From assembly GCA_028290595.1 (NCBI GenBank), contig JAQGJO010000569.1:1-16879 (forward strand): DNA of 16,879 nt. The letters are read 5' to 3'. A model generated the notes under the pieces. The model did not search any database and was not told the DNA's origin. It saw nothing but the letters and a program-made list of their open reading frames with translations. Of this stretch, positions 7,213 through 14,886 are shown piece after piece. This DNA comes from Hyphomicrobiales bacterium. GTDB taxonomy: Bacteria > Pseudomonadota > Alphaproteobacteria > Rhizobiales > Beijerinckiaceae. Positions within the stretch are counted from its first letter, which is position 1. Every line of letters begins with the position of its first letter. Made by a program: the position numbers and the translations under genes.

Positions 7213-8613
7213 ATGTCTGTAAGCAAGCCTGAAATAGCCACGCACATCGAGCCAGCATTCTCCCATGGCGTAACGTTTGCCGAGGCTTTTCGCGTCTGGC
7301 TGCGCATCGCCGCGCTCAGCTTTGGCGGCCCGGCGGGGCAGATCGCGGTGATGCATCGCATCATTGTCGACGAGAAGCGCTGGCTGTCCGACGCGCGCTT
7401 TCTGCACGCCCTGAACTATTGCATGCTGCTACCGGGACCGGAGGCGCAGCAGCTCGCGACCTATATCGGCTGGCTGATGCATCGCACGGCCGGTGGCCTC
7501 ATGGCCGGGCTTCTGTTTATTTTGCCAGGCGTCGTCTCGATCATGGCTTTGAGCATGATCTATGCGGCTTTCGGCAAGGTCGGCATTGTCTCCGCGCTTT
7601 TCTTCGGGCTCAAGGCTGCGGTGCTGGCGATTGTCGTCGAAGCCGTGCTGCGGGTCGGCAAACGGGCGCTCAAGAACAATCTGCTGATCGCGATCGCGGC
7701 GCTGGCCTTCATCGCGATCTTCTTCTTCGGTGCGCCGTTTCCGGCGATCGTCATTGGTGCGGGCATCATCGGCTACATCGGTGCGCGGTCCGGACGGCCC
7801 GAATTCGCCGGCGGCGGCCATGGCGGCGGGAAAGTTGCGTCGGTCGACGACAGCCTGCTCGGTGACTATGTGCCGGACTATGCGAGGCCCGATACGGGGC
7901 GCGCGATCCGCGTCGCCGTCGTGTGGCTGGCGATCTGGCTCGTGCCGGTCGCCGCCATCATCGTCGCGCTTGGCGCGGACAATGTGTTTGCGATCATCGC
8001 GACCTATTTCAGCAAGCTCGCCATGCTGACCTTCGGCGGCGCTTATGCGGTGCTGGCCTGGGTCGCCCAGGCGGCGGTGCAGACCTATCACTGGGTCAGC
8101 GCCGGCGAGATGCTCGACGGTCTCGGCATGGCGGAGACGACGCCGGGCCCGCTCATCATGGTGCTGCAGTTCGTCGGGTTTCTGGCGGCCTATCGTGCGC
8201 CGGGCGCGCTGTCGCCAACGCTGGCCGGCGCGCTCGGTGGTCTGCTCGCGACCTGGGTGACGTTCGCGCCTTGCTTCCTGTGGATATTTCTGGGGGCGCC
8301 GTGGATCGAGCGGCTGCGTTCCAACACGGCCCTATCGGGCGCGCTCACTGCCGTCACCGCGGCCGTGGTCGGCGTCATCCTCAATCTGGCGATCTGGTTC
8401 GCGGTCCATTCCATGTTCCGCGAAGTTGCGCTGTTTCATGCCGGGCCGGTGATATTCGATGCGCCGGTTCTGGCGAGCATCAATTGGGCCGCGGTGATCC
8501 TGGCGCTTGCCGCAGCGCTGGCGATCTTCCGCTTTCGCGTGTCGATGCTGGCGACCCTGGCTGGCTGCGCCATGGCTGGGGCGCTGCTCTATCTCGCGGG
8601 GTTCGCGACGTGA
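7213..8613 (+). CDS. chrA: Chromate efflux transporter, two-domain ChrA type
   Basis: Inner-membrane protein of the CHR family; characterised members export chromate and give resistance. At 466 residues it is the long form with two homologous chromate-transport domains (about 25-200 and 245-450). Each half carries the family signatures: SFGGPAGQIAVMH and LPGPEAQQLATYIGW in the first, TFGGAYAVLAWVAQ and ETTPGPLIMVLQFVGF in the second. About ten to twelve hydrophobic segments are visible, with a hydrophilic Gly-rich connector near 200-230 (FAGGGHGGGKVASVDD). The start is the ATG following CGGAGGAGAG, which is far better supported than an ATG 17 codons upstream. No chrB or chrF regulator gene is adjacent, so the trigger for its expression is unclear. 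Chromate is the family substrate; specificity here is inferred. Confidence 0.93.
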   Translation: MSVSKPEIATHIEPAFSHGVTFAEAFRVWLRIAALSFGGPAGQIAVMHRIIVDEKRWLSDARFLHALNYCMLLPGPEAQQLATYIGWLMHRTAGGLMAGLLFILPGVVSIMALSMIYAAFGKVGIVSALFFGLKAAVLAIVVEAVLRVGKRALKNNLLIAIAALAFIAIFFFGAPFPAIVIGAGIIGYIGARSGRPEFAGGGHGGGKVASVDDSLLGDYVPDYARPDTGRAIRVAVVWLAIWLVPVAAIIVALGADNVFAIIATYFSKLAMLTFGGAYAVLAWVAQAAVQTYHWVSAGEMLDGLGMAETTPGPLIMVLQFVGFLAAYRAPGALSPTLAGALGGLLATWVTFAPCFLWIFLGAPWIERLRSNTALSGALTAVTAAVVGVILNLAIWFAVHSMFREVALFHAGPVIFDAPVLASINWAAVILALAAALAIFRFRVSMLATLAGCAMAGALLYLAGFAT

Positions 8614-8685
8614 GCATGCCGATGCACCTGCGGAAAGATGCAACGCTTGCGCACCGCATCTTGAACCGGGTAGCTGAAGGCTAAT

Positions 8686-8967
8686 TCAGCGGCGTGCGAG
8701 CTTGACGGCGACGCCTGAGACGGCGACGCGCTTGAGGGACACAGTGGACAGGTCGCAGGCCTGAACCCCATCGACGGAATAATCCACATCGACGATGGCG
8801 TCGGCATCGTAGTCCTTGGCTTGGGCGATCAAGCGCTGCAGCGCATAGGCGCGCAACTCTTCTGCCGAAGCGTCAACGGTTCCCTGCCAGCCGCTCGCGG
8901 CGGAAATACGCCCGATCTCGCGAACCACGCGGCTGCCCTGGATCTCATGATTGGTACTGACCTGCAC
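8686..8967 (-). CDS. YbjQ/UPF0145-like small protein (PF01906 type)
   Basis: A 93-residue cytosolic protein without signal peptide or membrane segment. It resembles the YbjQ family (Pfam heavy-metal-binding domain name, function not settled): an N-terminal MQVSTNHEIQGSRVVREIG strand region, a central amphipathic helix (AEELRAYALQRLIAQA), the segment AKDYDADAIVDVDYSV at about 50-65 and a closing VSGVAVKL strand. The usual Gly-rich loop of E. coli YbjQ is shortened. The start is GTG with AGGAG eight bases upstream; no ATG fits. It is convergent with chrA, with 72 bases between the two stops, and lies 163 bases downstream of the purH stop on the same strand. YbjQ homologues form pentameric rings in solved structures; a metal role is only suggested by the family name. 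Confidence 0.82.
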   Translation of the reverse strand: MQVSTNHEIQGSRVVREIGRISAASGWQGTVDASAEELRAYALQRLIAQAKDYDADAIVDVDYSVDGVQACDLSTVSLKRVAVSGVAVKLARR

Positions 8968-9130
8968 GTCCTATACTCCTGCAATCTACGCCTGCTTTAG
9001 TCACCGCAGGTTTCGATCCCATTAATGGCAAGTTTGCGTCCGCATTCAGTGCGAAGGCGCACGCTTTCGTGTCTTATAAAATTTCGATGATGAATGAGGG
9101 CTGAACTCAACCTGCGAAAGAAGCCCTGGC

Positions 9131-10723
9131 TCAGTGCCGGAAGTGACGATGACCGGTCATCACCATGGCGAGGCCGGCTTCGTCGGCAGCCTTGATGACT
9201 TCGTCGTCGCGCATCGAGCCGCCGGGCTGGATGACCGCCGTGGCGCCCGCTTCGGCTGCTGCTAAGAGCCCGTCAGCAAAGGGAAAAAAGGCGTCTGAGG
9301 CGACAACCGAACCCTTGGCGAAAGAGTCGGAAAAGCCGGCGGCCTTGGCCGCTTCGGCGGCTTTCCATGCGGCGATACGGGAGGAATCGACCCGCGACAT
9401 CTGGCCGGCGCCGATGCCGACAGTGGCGCCATCTTTCACATAGACGATGGCGTTCGACTTCACGTGCTTACATATTCTGAAAGCAAATTTGAGGTCGACA
9501 AGTTCGTGTGGCGTCGGCGCGCGCTTGGTCACAACACGTAATTCCATGTCGTCGATGACCGCGTTGTCTCTACCTTGCACAAGCAGGCCGCCGGAGACCG
9601 TGCGCAGCGTCAGGCTTTTGGCGCGCGGATCGGGCAGGCCGCCGGTGACGAGCAGGCGCAGGTTCTTCTTGGCCGCGATGATGGCGATGGCCTCGTCGTC
9701 GGCTTCCGGGGCGATGATGACTTCGGTGAAAATCTTGACGATCTCGCGCGCGGCATCGGCGTCGATACGACGGTTGAGGGCGACAATGCCGCCGAAGGCC
9801 GAGACCGGGTCGCAGCGCATCGCCTTCTCATAGGCTTCGCGCAGGGAGGCGCCTTCGGCAACGCCGCAAGGGTTGGCGTGCTTGATGATGGCAACGGCGG
9901 CGGTGCGCGCCGGATCGAATTCGGCGACGCATTCGAACGCCGCATCGGTGTCGTTGACGTTGTTGTAGGACAGCGTCTTGCCCTGCAATTGCCGGGCGGT
10001 CGAAACGCCGAAGCGCTTCTCCGGCGTGCGGTAGAAGCCGGCCGACTGATGCGGGTTCTCGCCGTAGCGCATCTTCTCGGCAAGGGCGCCGCCGACGGCG
10101 CGATAGTCCGGCGTGTCCTCGCCGAGCTCGGCGGCGAACCAGTTGGAGATGGCGGCGTCATAGGCGGCGGTGCGGGCATAGGCCTTCTGAGCGAGGCGCT
10201 TGCGCATGGCGAGATCGGTCGAGCCATCGTGCTTGGCCAGTGTGTCGAGCACGAGGGCATAATCGGCGACGTCCACGACCACTGCGACGTCGTTGTGATT
10301 CTTGGCAGCGCCGCGAATCATCGCCGGACCGCCGATGTCGATGTTCTCGATGCAGTCGTCGTAGCTGGCGCCTTTGGCGATGGTCGCCTCGAACGGATAC
10401 AGATTGACGATCAGGAGATCGATCGGCGTGATGCCGTGCGCCAGCATGGCGGCCTCATGTTCCGGATTCTCGCGGATCGCCAGCAGACCGCCGTGGACCT
10501 TGGGATGGAGGGTCTTGACCCTGCCGTCCATCATTTCGGGAAAGCCGGTGACGTCGGCCACATCCCTGACCGGAATGCCGGCGTCGGCGATGGCCTTGCG
10601 CGTCCCGCCGGTGGAGATCAGTTCGATGTTGCGCTGGCTCAGGGCGCGGGCGAAATCGATGAGCCCGGTCTTGTCGGAAACGGAAATGAGCGCGCGGGCG
10701 ACGCGGCGGAGATCGCGGGGCAT
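9131..10723 (-). CDS. purH: Bifunctional AICAR transformylase / IMP cyclohydrolase
   Basis: Cytosolic enzyme for the last two steps of de novo purine synthesis: it formylates AICAR with 10-formyl-THF and cyclises FAICAR to IMP. It has 530 residues, as usual. The N-terminal MGS-like cyclohydrolase domain (1-150) shows [15 protein letters not shown] and [11 protein letters not shown]. The transformylase domain follows with [13 protein letters not shown], the catalytic pair Lys281-His282 in [42 protein letters not shown] and [12 protein letters not shown], ending in TGHRHFRH. The start at [17 protein letters not shown] fits the family, but the bases before it (CATCCTCC) give no Shine-Dalgarno. 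The heparinase-like gene lies 143 bases upstream on the same strand. No purine-regulator site or riboswitch is apparent. Confidence 0.97.
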   Translation of the reverse strand: MPRDLRRVARALISVSDKTGLIDFARALSQRNIELISTGGTRKAIADAGIPVRDVADVTGFPEMMDGRVKTLHPKVHGGLLAIRENPEHEAAMLAHGITPIDLLIVNLYPFEATIAKGASYDDCIENIDIGGPAMIRGAAKNHNDVAVVVDVADYALVLDTLAKHDGSTDLAMRKRLAQKAYARTAAYDAAISNWFAAELGEDTPDYRAVGGALAEKMRYGENPHQSAGFYRTPEKRFGVSTARQLQGKTLSYNNVNDTDAAFECVAEFDPARTAAVAIIKHANPCGVAEGASLREAYEKAMRCDPVSAFGGIVALNRRIDADAAREIVKIFTEVIIAPEADDEAIAIIAAKKNLRLLVTGGLPDPRAKSLTLRTVSGGLLVQGRDNAVIDDMELRVVTKRAPTPHELVDLKFAFRICKHVKSNAIVYVKDGATVGIGAGQMSRVDSSRIAAWKAAEAAKAAGFSDSFAKGSVVASDAFFPFADGLLAAAEAGATAVIQPGGSMRDDEVIKAADEAGLAMVMTGHRHFRH

Positions 10724-10866
10724 GGAGGATGGGTCTCGGGTCTCGGCTCGAAAGCTGGGAAGTTGGTAGCTGGCGCGCGATTACCACGCGAGCGACAGCG
10801 TGGGAAGCTTAACCAAGGCAAAATAGGCCGGATTTCACCTGAAAGGCGCCGTCGCCGGCAGCCTGG

Positions 10867-12579
10867 TTACGCCGTCCGGTCGAGAACCCAGAGGACTTCC
10901 GGCTGGGTCGCCGTATTGCCGCGGATGACGATCTGCAGCGTCGTGCGGAGGCCGTCGGCGGCGGCCAGGAAGATGCTTTCCTCGAGCGACAGGGGCAGGC
11001 CGGCGGCGTGGAAAATCCAGGCTTCGCCGGTCGGCAGGGCCAGCAGCAGGCCCTGGCCGTTTTCGACGGTCCCGGCGCGCACCAGGGGGTGCAGATGGAA
11101 GCGAATCGCATAATCGACGTTCGCCATGGCTTTGCCTTTGGGGGGCTTTAGCAGCGTGTCGACGCCTTCCAGCCGCCGGCCGTCGGCCGACAGGCTGAGG
11201 CTGCGGCGATGCAGCGCGCCGAAGGCTGGAACATAGCCGTCATGGGTGGCCTCGATGACGATCGCGCCGTCGGTCGCGCTGTTAGCCTCTTGCCGCCGTG
11301 TCTCGACCGGCGCCGGGCCGGCAACGATCAGGCCTTCGGCGACCTGTCCGGCAAGGCCGTCGCCGGCGAAGCGCGACGATGACGTATCGGCGAGAACCAG
11401 GGTCGAATGGGCCGCCGTCAACCTGGCTGCCTCGCGCAGCGCTCCGCGCGACTGCGAAGGCGCGCCGCAATTGATGAAAATGCGCTGGCTCTCGAACGAC
11501 ATTTCGAAGGCCAGGGTGCCGGCGTGCGCCTTGGCCGAAAATTCCGGCGGCGGTGCCGCACCGGCGTCGCAGATGACGACGGTGCGGCCGGCCTCCAGCC
11601 GTTGATAGCCGGAATAATGCGCGTTCAGGATCGGCGGGGCGCGGGCGTCGTCATAAGCCAGCACCGTCGCCAGCGTGTCGGGGGCGGTGACGGCCATGCC
11701 GTTGAACAGGGCCAGCGAGGAATCACCATGGCGCAGCATGCGCAGCATCGGCAGGATACGATCGACGCAACTGATCAGTTCCTGTGGGATCGGCAGCCCG
11801 CGCGCGGCGAAGGCCTGGCGTAGCGGCAGCAGGTCGAGCAGCACATCGATGAGGATTTGCGGATTGCGCGACACATGTCCGCCATCGGGCAATATCTGCT
11901 GCTGCAAGGTCGTGACCAGCAGTTTTTCAAACCTGCGGCGCGAGCTTTCAAGGCCGACGGCGCACAGGCCAGCTTGTGTCAGCGCCAGCACGGCGAATAG
12001 GCGCGCTTCGCCTCGCAGACCGTCGGCGATGGCGCGCTTGAGGAACAGCACATGCTTGCCGATGCTTTTCATCATGCGCCGGTAGAAGGCAGCGTCGGCG
12101 CCTTCCAGCACCAGCGGCGAATGGCTGATCCAGGCCATCAGCCGACGCGCCGCCACCATCGGCTGCCAGGCGATGATATTGGTCTTGTTGCCCTGCAGGC
12201 TGATCCATTCGTCGATCAAGGCTCTCGCATTGGCTCGGGCGAGTTCGGACTCGGCGGCGCGTAAATGGCGCAGCCAGGCAAAGCCAACCAGCGAGGCTTC
12301 CCATTCGGGCGAGCCGCTGGCGATGGCGAAAGGAGACATGCCGTGGGAATCGACGACCTTGCCGGCGAAATGAAAATGGCCGGCGTAAATGTCGTCGGCG
12401 ACGGTGGGATCGCTGGTGCGGATGTCCTGCGGTGCGATCGCCAGCGAGCGCGGGCCGCGCGCACTGAAATCGGCAACAAACCGCCATGGCCATGCCAGCG
12501 TCCTGCGGGTCGAGCGAACCGCGTGCGCCAAAGCAAGCCGTGAGATCGTCACGTGTTCAGCGACGGTTACGGTCGTCAC
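10867..12579 (-). CDS. Heparinase II/III-like protein
   Basis: Predicted polysaccharide lyase-fold protein of 570 residues. The N-terminal two thirds form an all-helical, alginate-lyase-like toroid; the C-terminal part, from about residue 340, is the heparinase II/III beta-sandwich domain. Conserved elements include PDGGHVSRNP (about 232-241), AHAGTLAFEMSF (about 351-362) and AAHSTLVLAD (about 389-398), with histidines where family members place catalytic or metal-contacting residues. There is no signal peptide, which is odd for a lyase of extracellular glycans, so it may act on an internal or envelope substrate; the substrate is unknown. I prefer the GTG start because AGGAGG lies nine bases before it. 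The ATG six codons upstream (12597) has no Shine-Dalgarno and would place AGGAGG inside the gene. Neighbours are rsmB upstream and purH downstream. Confidence 0.88.
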   Translation of the reverse strand: MTTVTVAEHVTISRLALAHAVRSTRRTLAWPWRFVADFSARGPRSLAIAPQDIRTSDPTVADDIYAGHFHFAGKVVDSHGMSPFAIASGSPEWEASLVGFAWLRHLRAAESELARANARALIDEWISLQGNKTNIIAWQPMVAARRLMAWISHSPLVLEGADAAFYRRMMKSIGKHVLFLKRAIADGLRGEARLFAVLALTQAGLCAVGLESSRRRFEKLLVTTLQQQILPDGGHVSRNPQILIDVLLDLLPLRQAFAARGLPIPQELISCVDRILPMLRMLRHGDSSLALFNGMAVTAPDTLATVLAYDDARAPPILNAHYSGYQRLEAGRTVVICDAGAAPPPEFSAKAHAGTLAFEMSFESQRIFINCGAPSQSRGALREAARLTAAHSTLVLADTSSSRFAGDGLAGQVAEGLIVAGPAPVETRRQEANSATDGAIVIEATHDGYVPAFGALHRRSLSLSADGRRLEGVDTLLKPPKGKAMANVDYAIRFHLHPLVRAGTVENGQGLLLALPTGEAWIFHAAGLPLSLEESIFLAAADGLRTTLQIVIRGNTATQPEVLWVLDRTA

Positions 12580-12588
12580 CTCGCCGGG

Positions 12589-12594
12589 CCTCCT
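12589..12594 (-). promoter_or_regulatory. Shine-Dalgarno AGGAGG deciding the heparinase-like gene start
   Basis: A perfect AGGAGG, spaced nine bases from a GTG, favours that codon over the ATG immediately upstream of the motif. Confidence 0.65.
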
Positions 12595-12600
12595 CATGTT

Positions 12601-12701
12601 GAGCGCATTTTCGAGCGAAATGGATACCGGTTCGCGTGAAGAAAATGCGCTTGTTAAATAAACCAGACGCGTATTTCCGATCCAGGGGATCGGAAAACGC
12701 T
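12601..12701. repeat. Composite intergenic repeat with two hairpins
   Basis: Two hairpins stand side by side. The first has an 11-bp perfect outer stem AGCGCATTTTC/GAAAATGCGCT (12602-12612 with 12641-12651) and an inner GCGAA/TTCGC pairing around GGATACCGG. The second is a 10-bp stem TTTCCGATCC/GGATCGGAAA with a three-base loop (12674-12696). The core GGTTCGCGTGAAGAAAA is a sequence I recall as dispersed in many rhizobial genomes, so this is probably a mobile-type or REP-like repeat rather than a feature of this locus. It lies between rsmB and the heparinase-like gene, its left edge three bases from the upstream ATG of the latter. It may insulate or stabilise transcripts here. Confidence 0.75.
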
Positions 12702-12796
12702 ATGGCAGAGCCGCCAGACCGCTGCGTCCGTCGTCTGCGCCTCAACCTCATTACCAGTATAACTAAATGATTGGTAAGTTTTGAGCGAATTGGGAA

Positions 12797-12818
12797 CACC
12801 GGCATGGATGAGCCGGTG
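12797..12818 (-). terminator. Short hairpin downstream of rsmB
   Basis: A perfect 7-bp stem CACCGGC/GCCGGTG with an 8-base loop lies about 50 bases after the rsmB stop. No T-run follows on the minus strand, so it is at best a weak or Rho-assisted terminator, or a 3'-end stabiliser. Confidence 0.3.
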
Positions 12819-12826
12819 ATATTCCC

Positions 12827-12872
12827 GTTACTTGATCCCGGTTACTCGATCCAAGTTACTCGATCCAAGTTA
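12827..12872. repeat. Three-copy 14-bp tandem repeat running into the rsmB stop
   Basis: Three head-to-tail 14-base units are present: GTTACTTGATCCCG, GTTACTCGATCCAA and GTTACTCGATCCAA, followed by a GTTA that starts a fourth. The last two full copies are identical and the first differs at three positions. The fourth partial unit contains the TTA that is the complement of the rsmB TAA stop, so the array starts exactly at the end of that gene. Confidence 0.9.
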
Positions 12873-14228
12873 TTTGCGTTGCAGGCGGGCGACGAAAAAA
12901 CCGTCGAGGCCGGCGAGGCGCGGATCGCCATTGGCGAGATGGGCGGGCAAGGTGCGTATATCGCCCTCCTGTGTCACGCATTCACTGATGCCGCCGATCT
13001 CGTCGGCGCTGATCGGCAGGCGCTTGAGATCGGGATTGCGGCGCAGCAGGGTTGCGATCTGCTGTTCGCCTTCCTCAGGCTCCAGCGAACAGGTCGAATA
13101 GACCAGTCGTCCACCGGGCTTGAGCATGGCGCAGCCGCGATCGAGCATCTTGGTCTGCAGCGCGGCCAGCGCCGCGATGTCGCTTGTGCGCTTGATCCAG
13201 GCGATGTCGGGATGGCGGCGGATCGTGCCGGTGCCCGAGCACGGCGCGTCGAGCAGGATGGCGTCGAACGGCGCGGCATCGAAGCTGAGCGCGTCACCTA
13301 TATGCAGTTCGGCGTTGAGGCCGAGCCGCGTCAGATTTTCGGCGACGCGTTTCATGCGCTCGGCAGAACGGTCGACGGCAACCACATGAGCGCCGGTCAG
13401 CGCCAGTTGTGCAGTCTTGCCGCCAGGCGCGGCGCACAGATCGCCGACGCGCTCGCCGGCATGGACGTTCAGCAACCGCGCCGGCAGGGCTGCCGCCGCA
13501 TCCTGCACCCACCAGGCGCCGTCGTCATAGCCTTCCAGCGCGTCGATGGGGGTGTGTGTCGCCAGCCGCACCGATCCGGTCGGCAGCACGCTGCCGCCGA
13601 GCCGCGCGGCCCATTCGGCCGGAGCCGACTTCACCGTCAGGTCGAGCGTCGGCTCGAGACCATGCATATGAGCGATCTGCGCCGCCACTTCGCGGCCATA
13701 CGTTTTGGTCCAGCGCGCCGCGAGCCATTGCGGCGTATCGACGAATGCATCGGCAATCGTGCCGGGTTCATCCTTGGCGCGTACGATATTGCGCAATACC
13801 GCATTGGCGACACCGGCGAACGGGGCGGAGCGCGGATCGCGCTTGGCCGCATGCACGGCGAGATCGACGGCCGAGTGATCGGGAATGTCCATATAAAGAA
13901 TCTGCGCCGCCGCCGTGACCAGATACCATTCGAGCGCGCCGGACTTCTTCGGCAGGCCGCGTTCGAGCGATTTCGCCAACAGGGTGCGAATGGAGCCGAG
14001 ATGGCGCAGGGATGCGGTCAGGATCGAGCGCACCAGCGCTTTGTCGCGCGGCTCGAGATCACTGTTTTTAAGGGCAACGAGCCGGTCTTCGATGGAGTGG
14101 GCGCTGCCTAATATATCCGCGAGCGCATTGGATGCCGACAGGCGGGCAGTAAGACCTGGCGGCGGCGGGGGCGGCGGCTCGACGGACCGCGCACCAAACC
14201 GGCCCGAATGTTTCTTTTGTAAAGCCAA
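12870..14228 (-). CDS. rsmB: 16S rRNA (cytosine-967 C5) methyltransferase
   Basis: Methylates C967 of 16S rRNA with S-adenosylmethionine. The N-terminal NusB-like RNA-binding domain spans about 25-150. The methyltransferase domain shows the SAM loop DLCAAPGGKTAQLA, VAVDRSAERMKR, the PC motif DAPCSGTGTIRRHPDIAW (Cys330) and the catalytic cysteine in VYSTCSLEPEEGEQQ (Cys380); the 50-residue spacing equals that of the E. coli enzyme. The start is uncertain because no ATG precedes the conserved region. I give a TTG with AGGATGG upstream, making 452 residues; another TTG at 14291 would add 21. Seven consecutive prolines stand at about residues 18-24. Gene order upstream is the small membrane protein; a heparinase-like gene lies downstream. 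Confidence 0.92.
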   Translation of the reverse strand: MALQKKHSGRFGARSVEPPPPPPPGLTARLSASNALADILGSAHSIEDRLVALKNSDLEPRDKALVRSILTASLRHLGSIRTLLAKSLERGLPKKSGALEWYLVTAAAQILYMDIPDHSAVDLAVHAAKRDPRSAPFAGVANAVLRNIVRAKDEPGTIADAFVDTPQWLAARWTKTYGREVAAQIAHMHGLEPTLDLTVKSAPAEWAARLGGSVLPTGSVRLATHTPIDALEGYDDGAWWVQDAAAALPARLLNVHAGERVGDLCAAPGGKTAQLALTGAHVVAVDRSAERMKRVAENLTRLGLNAELHIGDALSFDAAPFDAILLDAPCSGTGTIRRHPDIAWIKRTSDIAALAALQTKMLDRGCAMLKPGGRLVYSTCSLEPEEGEQQIATLLRRNPDLKRLPISADEIGGISECVTQEGDIRTLPAHLANGDPRLAGLDGFFVARLQRK

Positions 14229-14449
14229 CCCACACCATCCTACGCTATTCGCTGCAATCGAAGCGCCCGCTCGAAAGCACGCCCGTTCCAAAGTTCCGAA
14301 TCAAATCACGCACCGTAAATCCATGAATTTCAGTGTCTTACATGACGATTCACGGCGATATGACAGATATTGCCACATATTGAAGCAAAGTCAGGACCAA
14401 TTTATGTCCATGGCCGCTGCCTGTGCACATCTCTGCGCGGCGGCAATTC

Positions 14450-14821
14450 TCAGCCGAACATTTTTTGTCTGCTGACGCCGAGAATGTCGTTGGTGAGGGC
14501 GACGCCGATGCCGAAGGCGACCAGCAGCAGCCCGATCATGAAAAGCCGCATGGCGCGCTCGTAGCGCGCGGCGATAAGCGAATCACGGCGCAGCAAATCG
14601 GCCAGGGCTTTCACCTGGAGCCCGATGCCCAACACCAGCGGCGTCAACGGCAGAATGTCGATGCGGCTCCAGCCCAATGGGTTTGAGGCCCAATGGCTGA
14701 GAAAGCTGAGTGAAAATCCAAGAATGATGCCGACGGCGGCCAGCGAGCCGTTGCGAAAGGTTGCGTCGATCTTTTCCGGCTCGGCGGGTTCGATGGTCGT
14801 GTTAGGGGCTTCCATGTTCAT
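14450..14821 (-). CDS. Small membrane protein of unknown function
   Basis: I do not recognise a named family. The 123-residue product has an acidic N-terminus (MNMEAPNTTIEPAEPEKID) and three hydrophobic segments: SLAAVGIILGFSLSFLSHW (about 26-44), ILPLTPLVLGIGLQVKALA (about 56-74) and MRLFMIGLLLVAFGIGVAL (about 90-108), with a basic loop RRDSLIAARYERA between the last two. It should sit in the inner membrane. The start is the ATG after GAGG; a second ATG two codons later is equally possible, and a frame extension 14 codons upstream has no such support. It follows the DMT permease by 65 bases and precedes rsmB by 221 bases, all on one strand, so it may share the permease transcript. Confidence 0.8.
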   Translation of the reverse strand: MNMEAPNTTIEPAEPEKIDATFRNGSLAAVGIILGFSLSFLSHWASNPLGWSRIDILPLTPLVLGIGLQVKALADLLRRDSLIAARYERAMRLFMIGLLLVAFGIGVALTNDILGVSRQKMFG

Positions 14822-14886
14822 GATGCCTCGCGTCGCTCTCCTATACGAAGGCAGAAAGCGCACATGATGGCAATGCGTATCCTGCC

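Noticed and set aside
8614..8684. 20-residue open frame after chrA (MHLRKDATLAHRILNRVAEG)
   Set aside because: Very short, no ribosome binding site, and it lies in the convergent gap; no reason to prefer coding over chance.
9098..9128. AGGGCT/AGCCCT pairing downstream of purH as a terminator
   Set aside because: Only a six-base stem with a loop of about 19 bases and no T-run; too weak to call.
9575..11113. Long plus-strand open frame of about 512 codons opposite purH and the heparinase-like gene
   Set aside because: Composition is typical of the antisense of GC-rich coding DNA (Gly/Asp/Ala/Val-rich), no family motif is visible, and it overlaps well-identified genes on the other strand.
12771..14111. 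Plus-strand open frame of about 446 codons opposite rsmB
   Set aside because: It is the antisense shadow of a gene with clear catalytic motifs; no Shine-Dalgarno and no recognisable domain.
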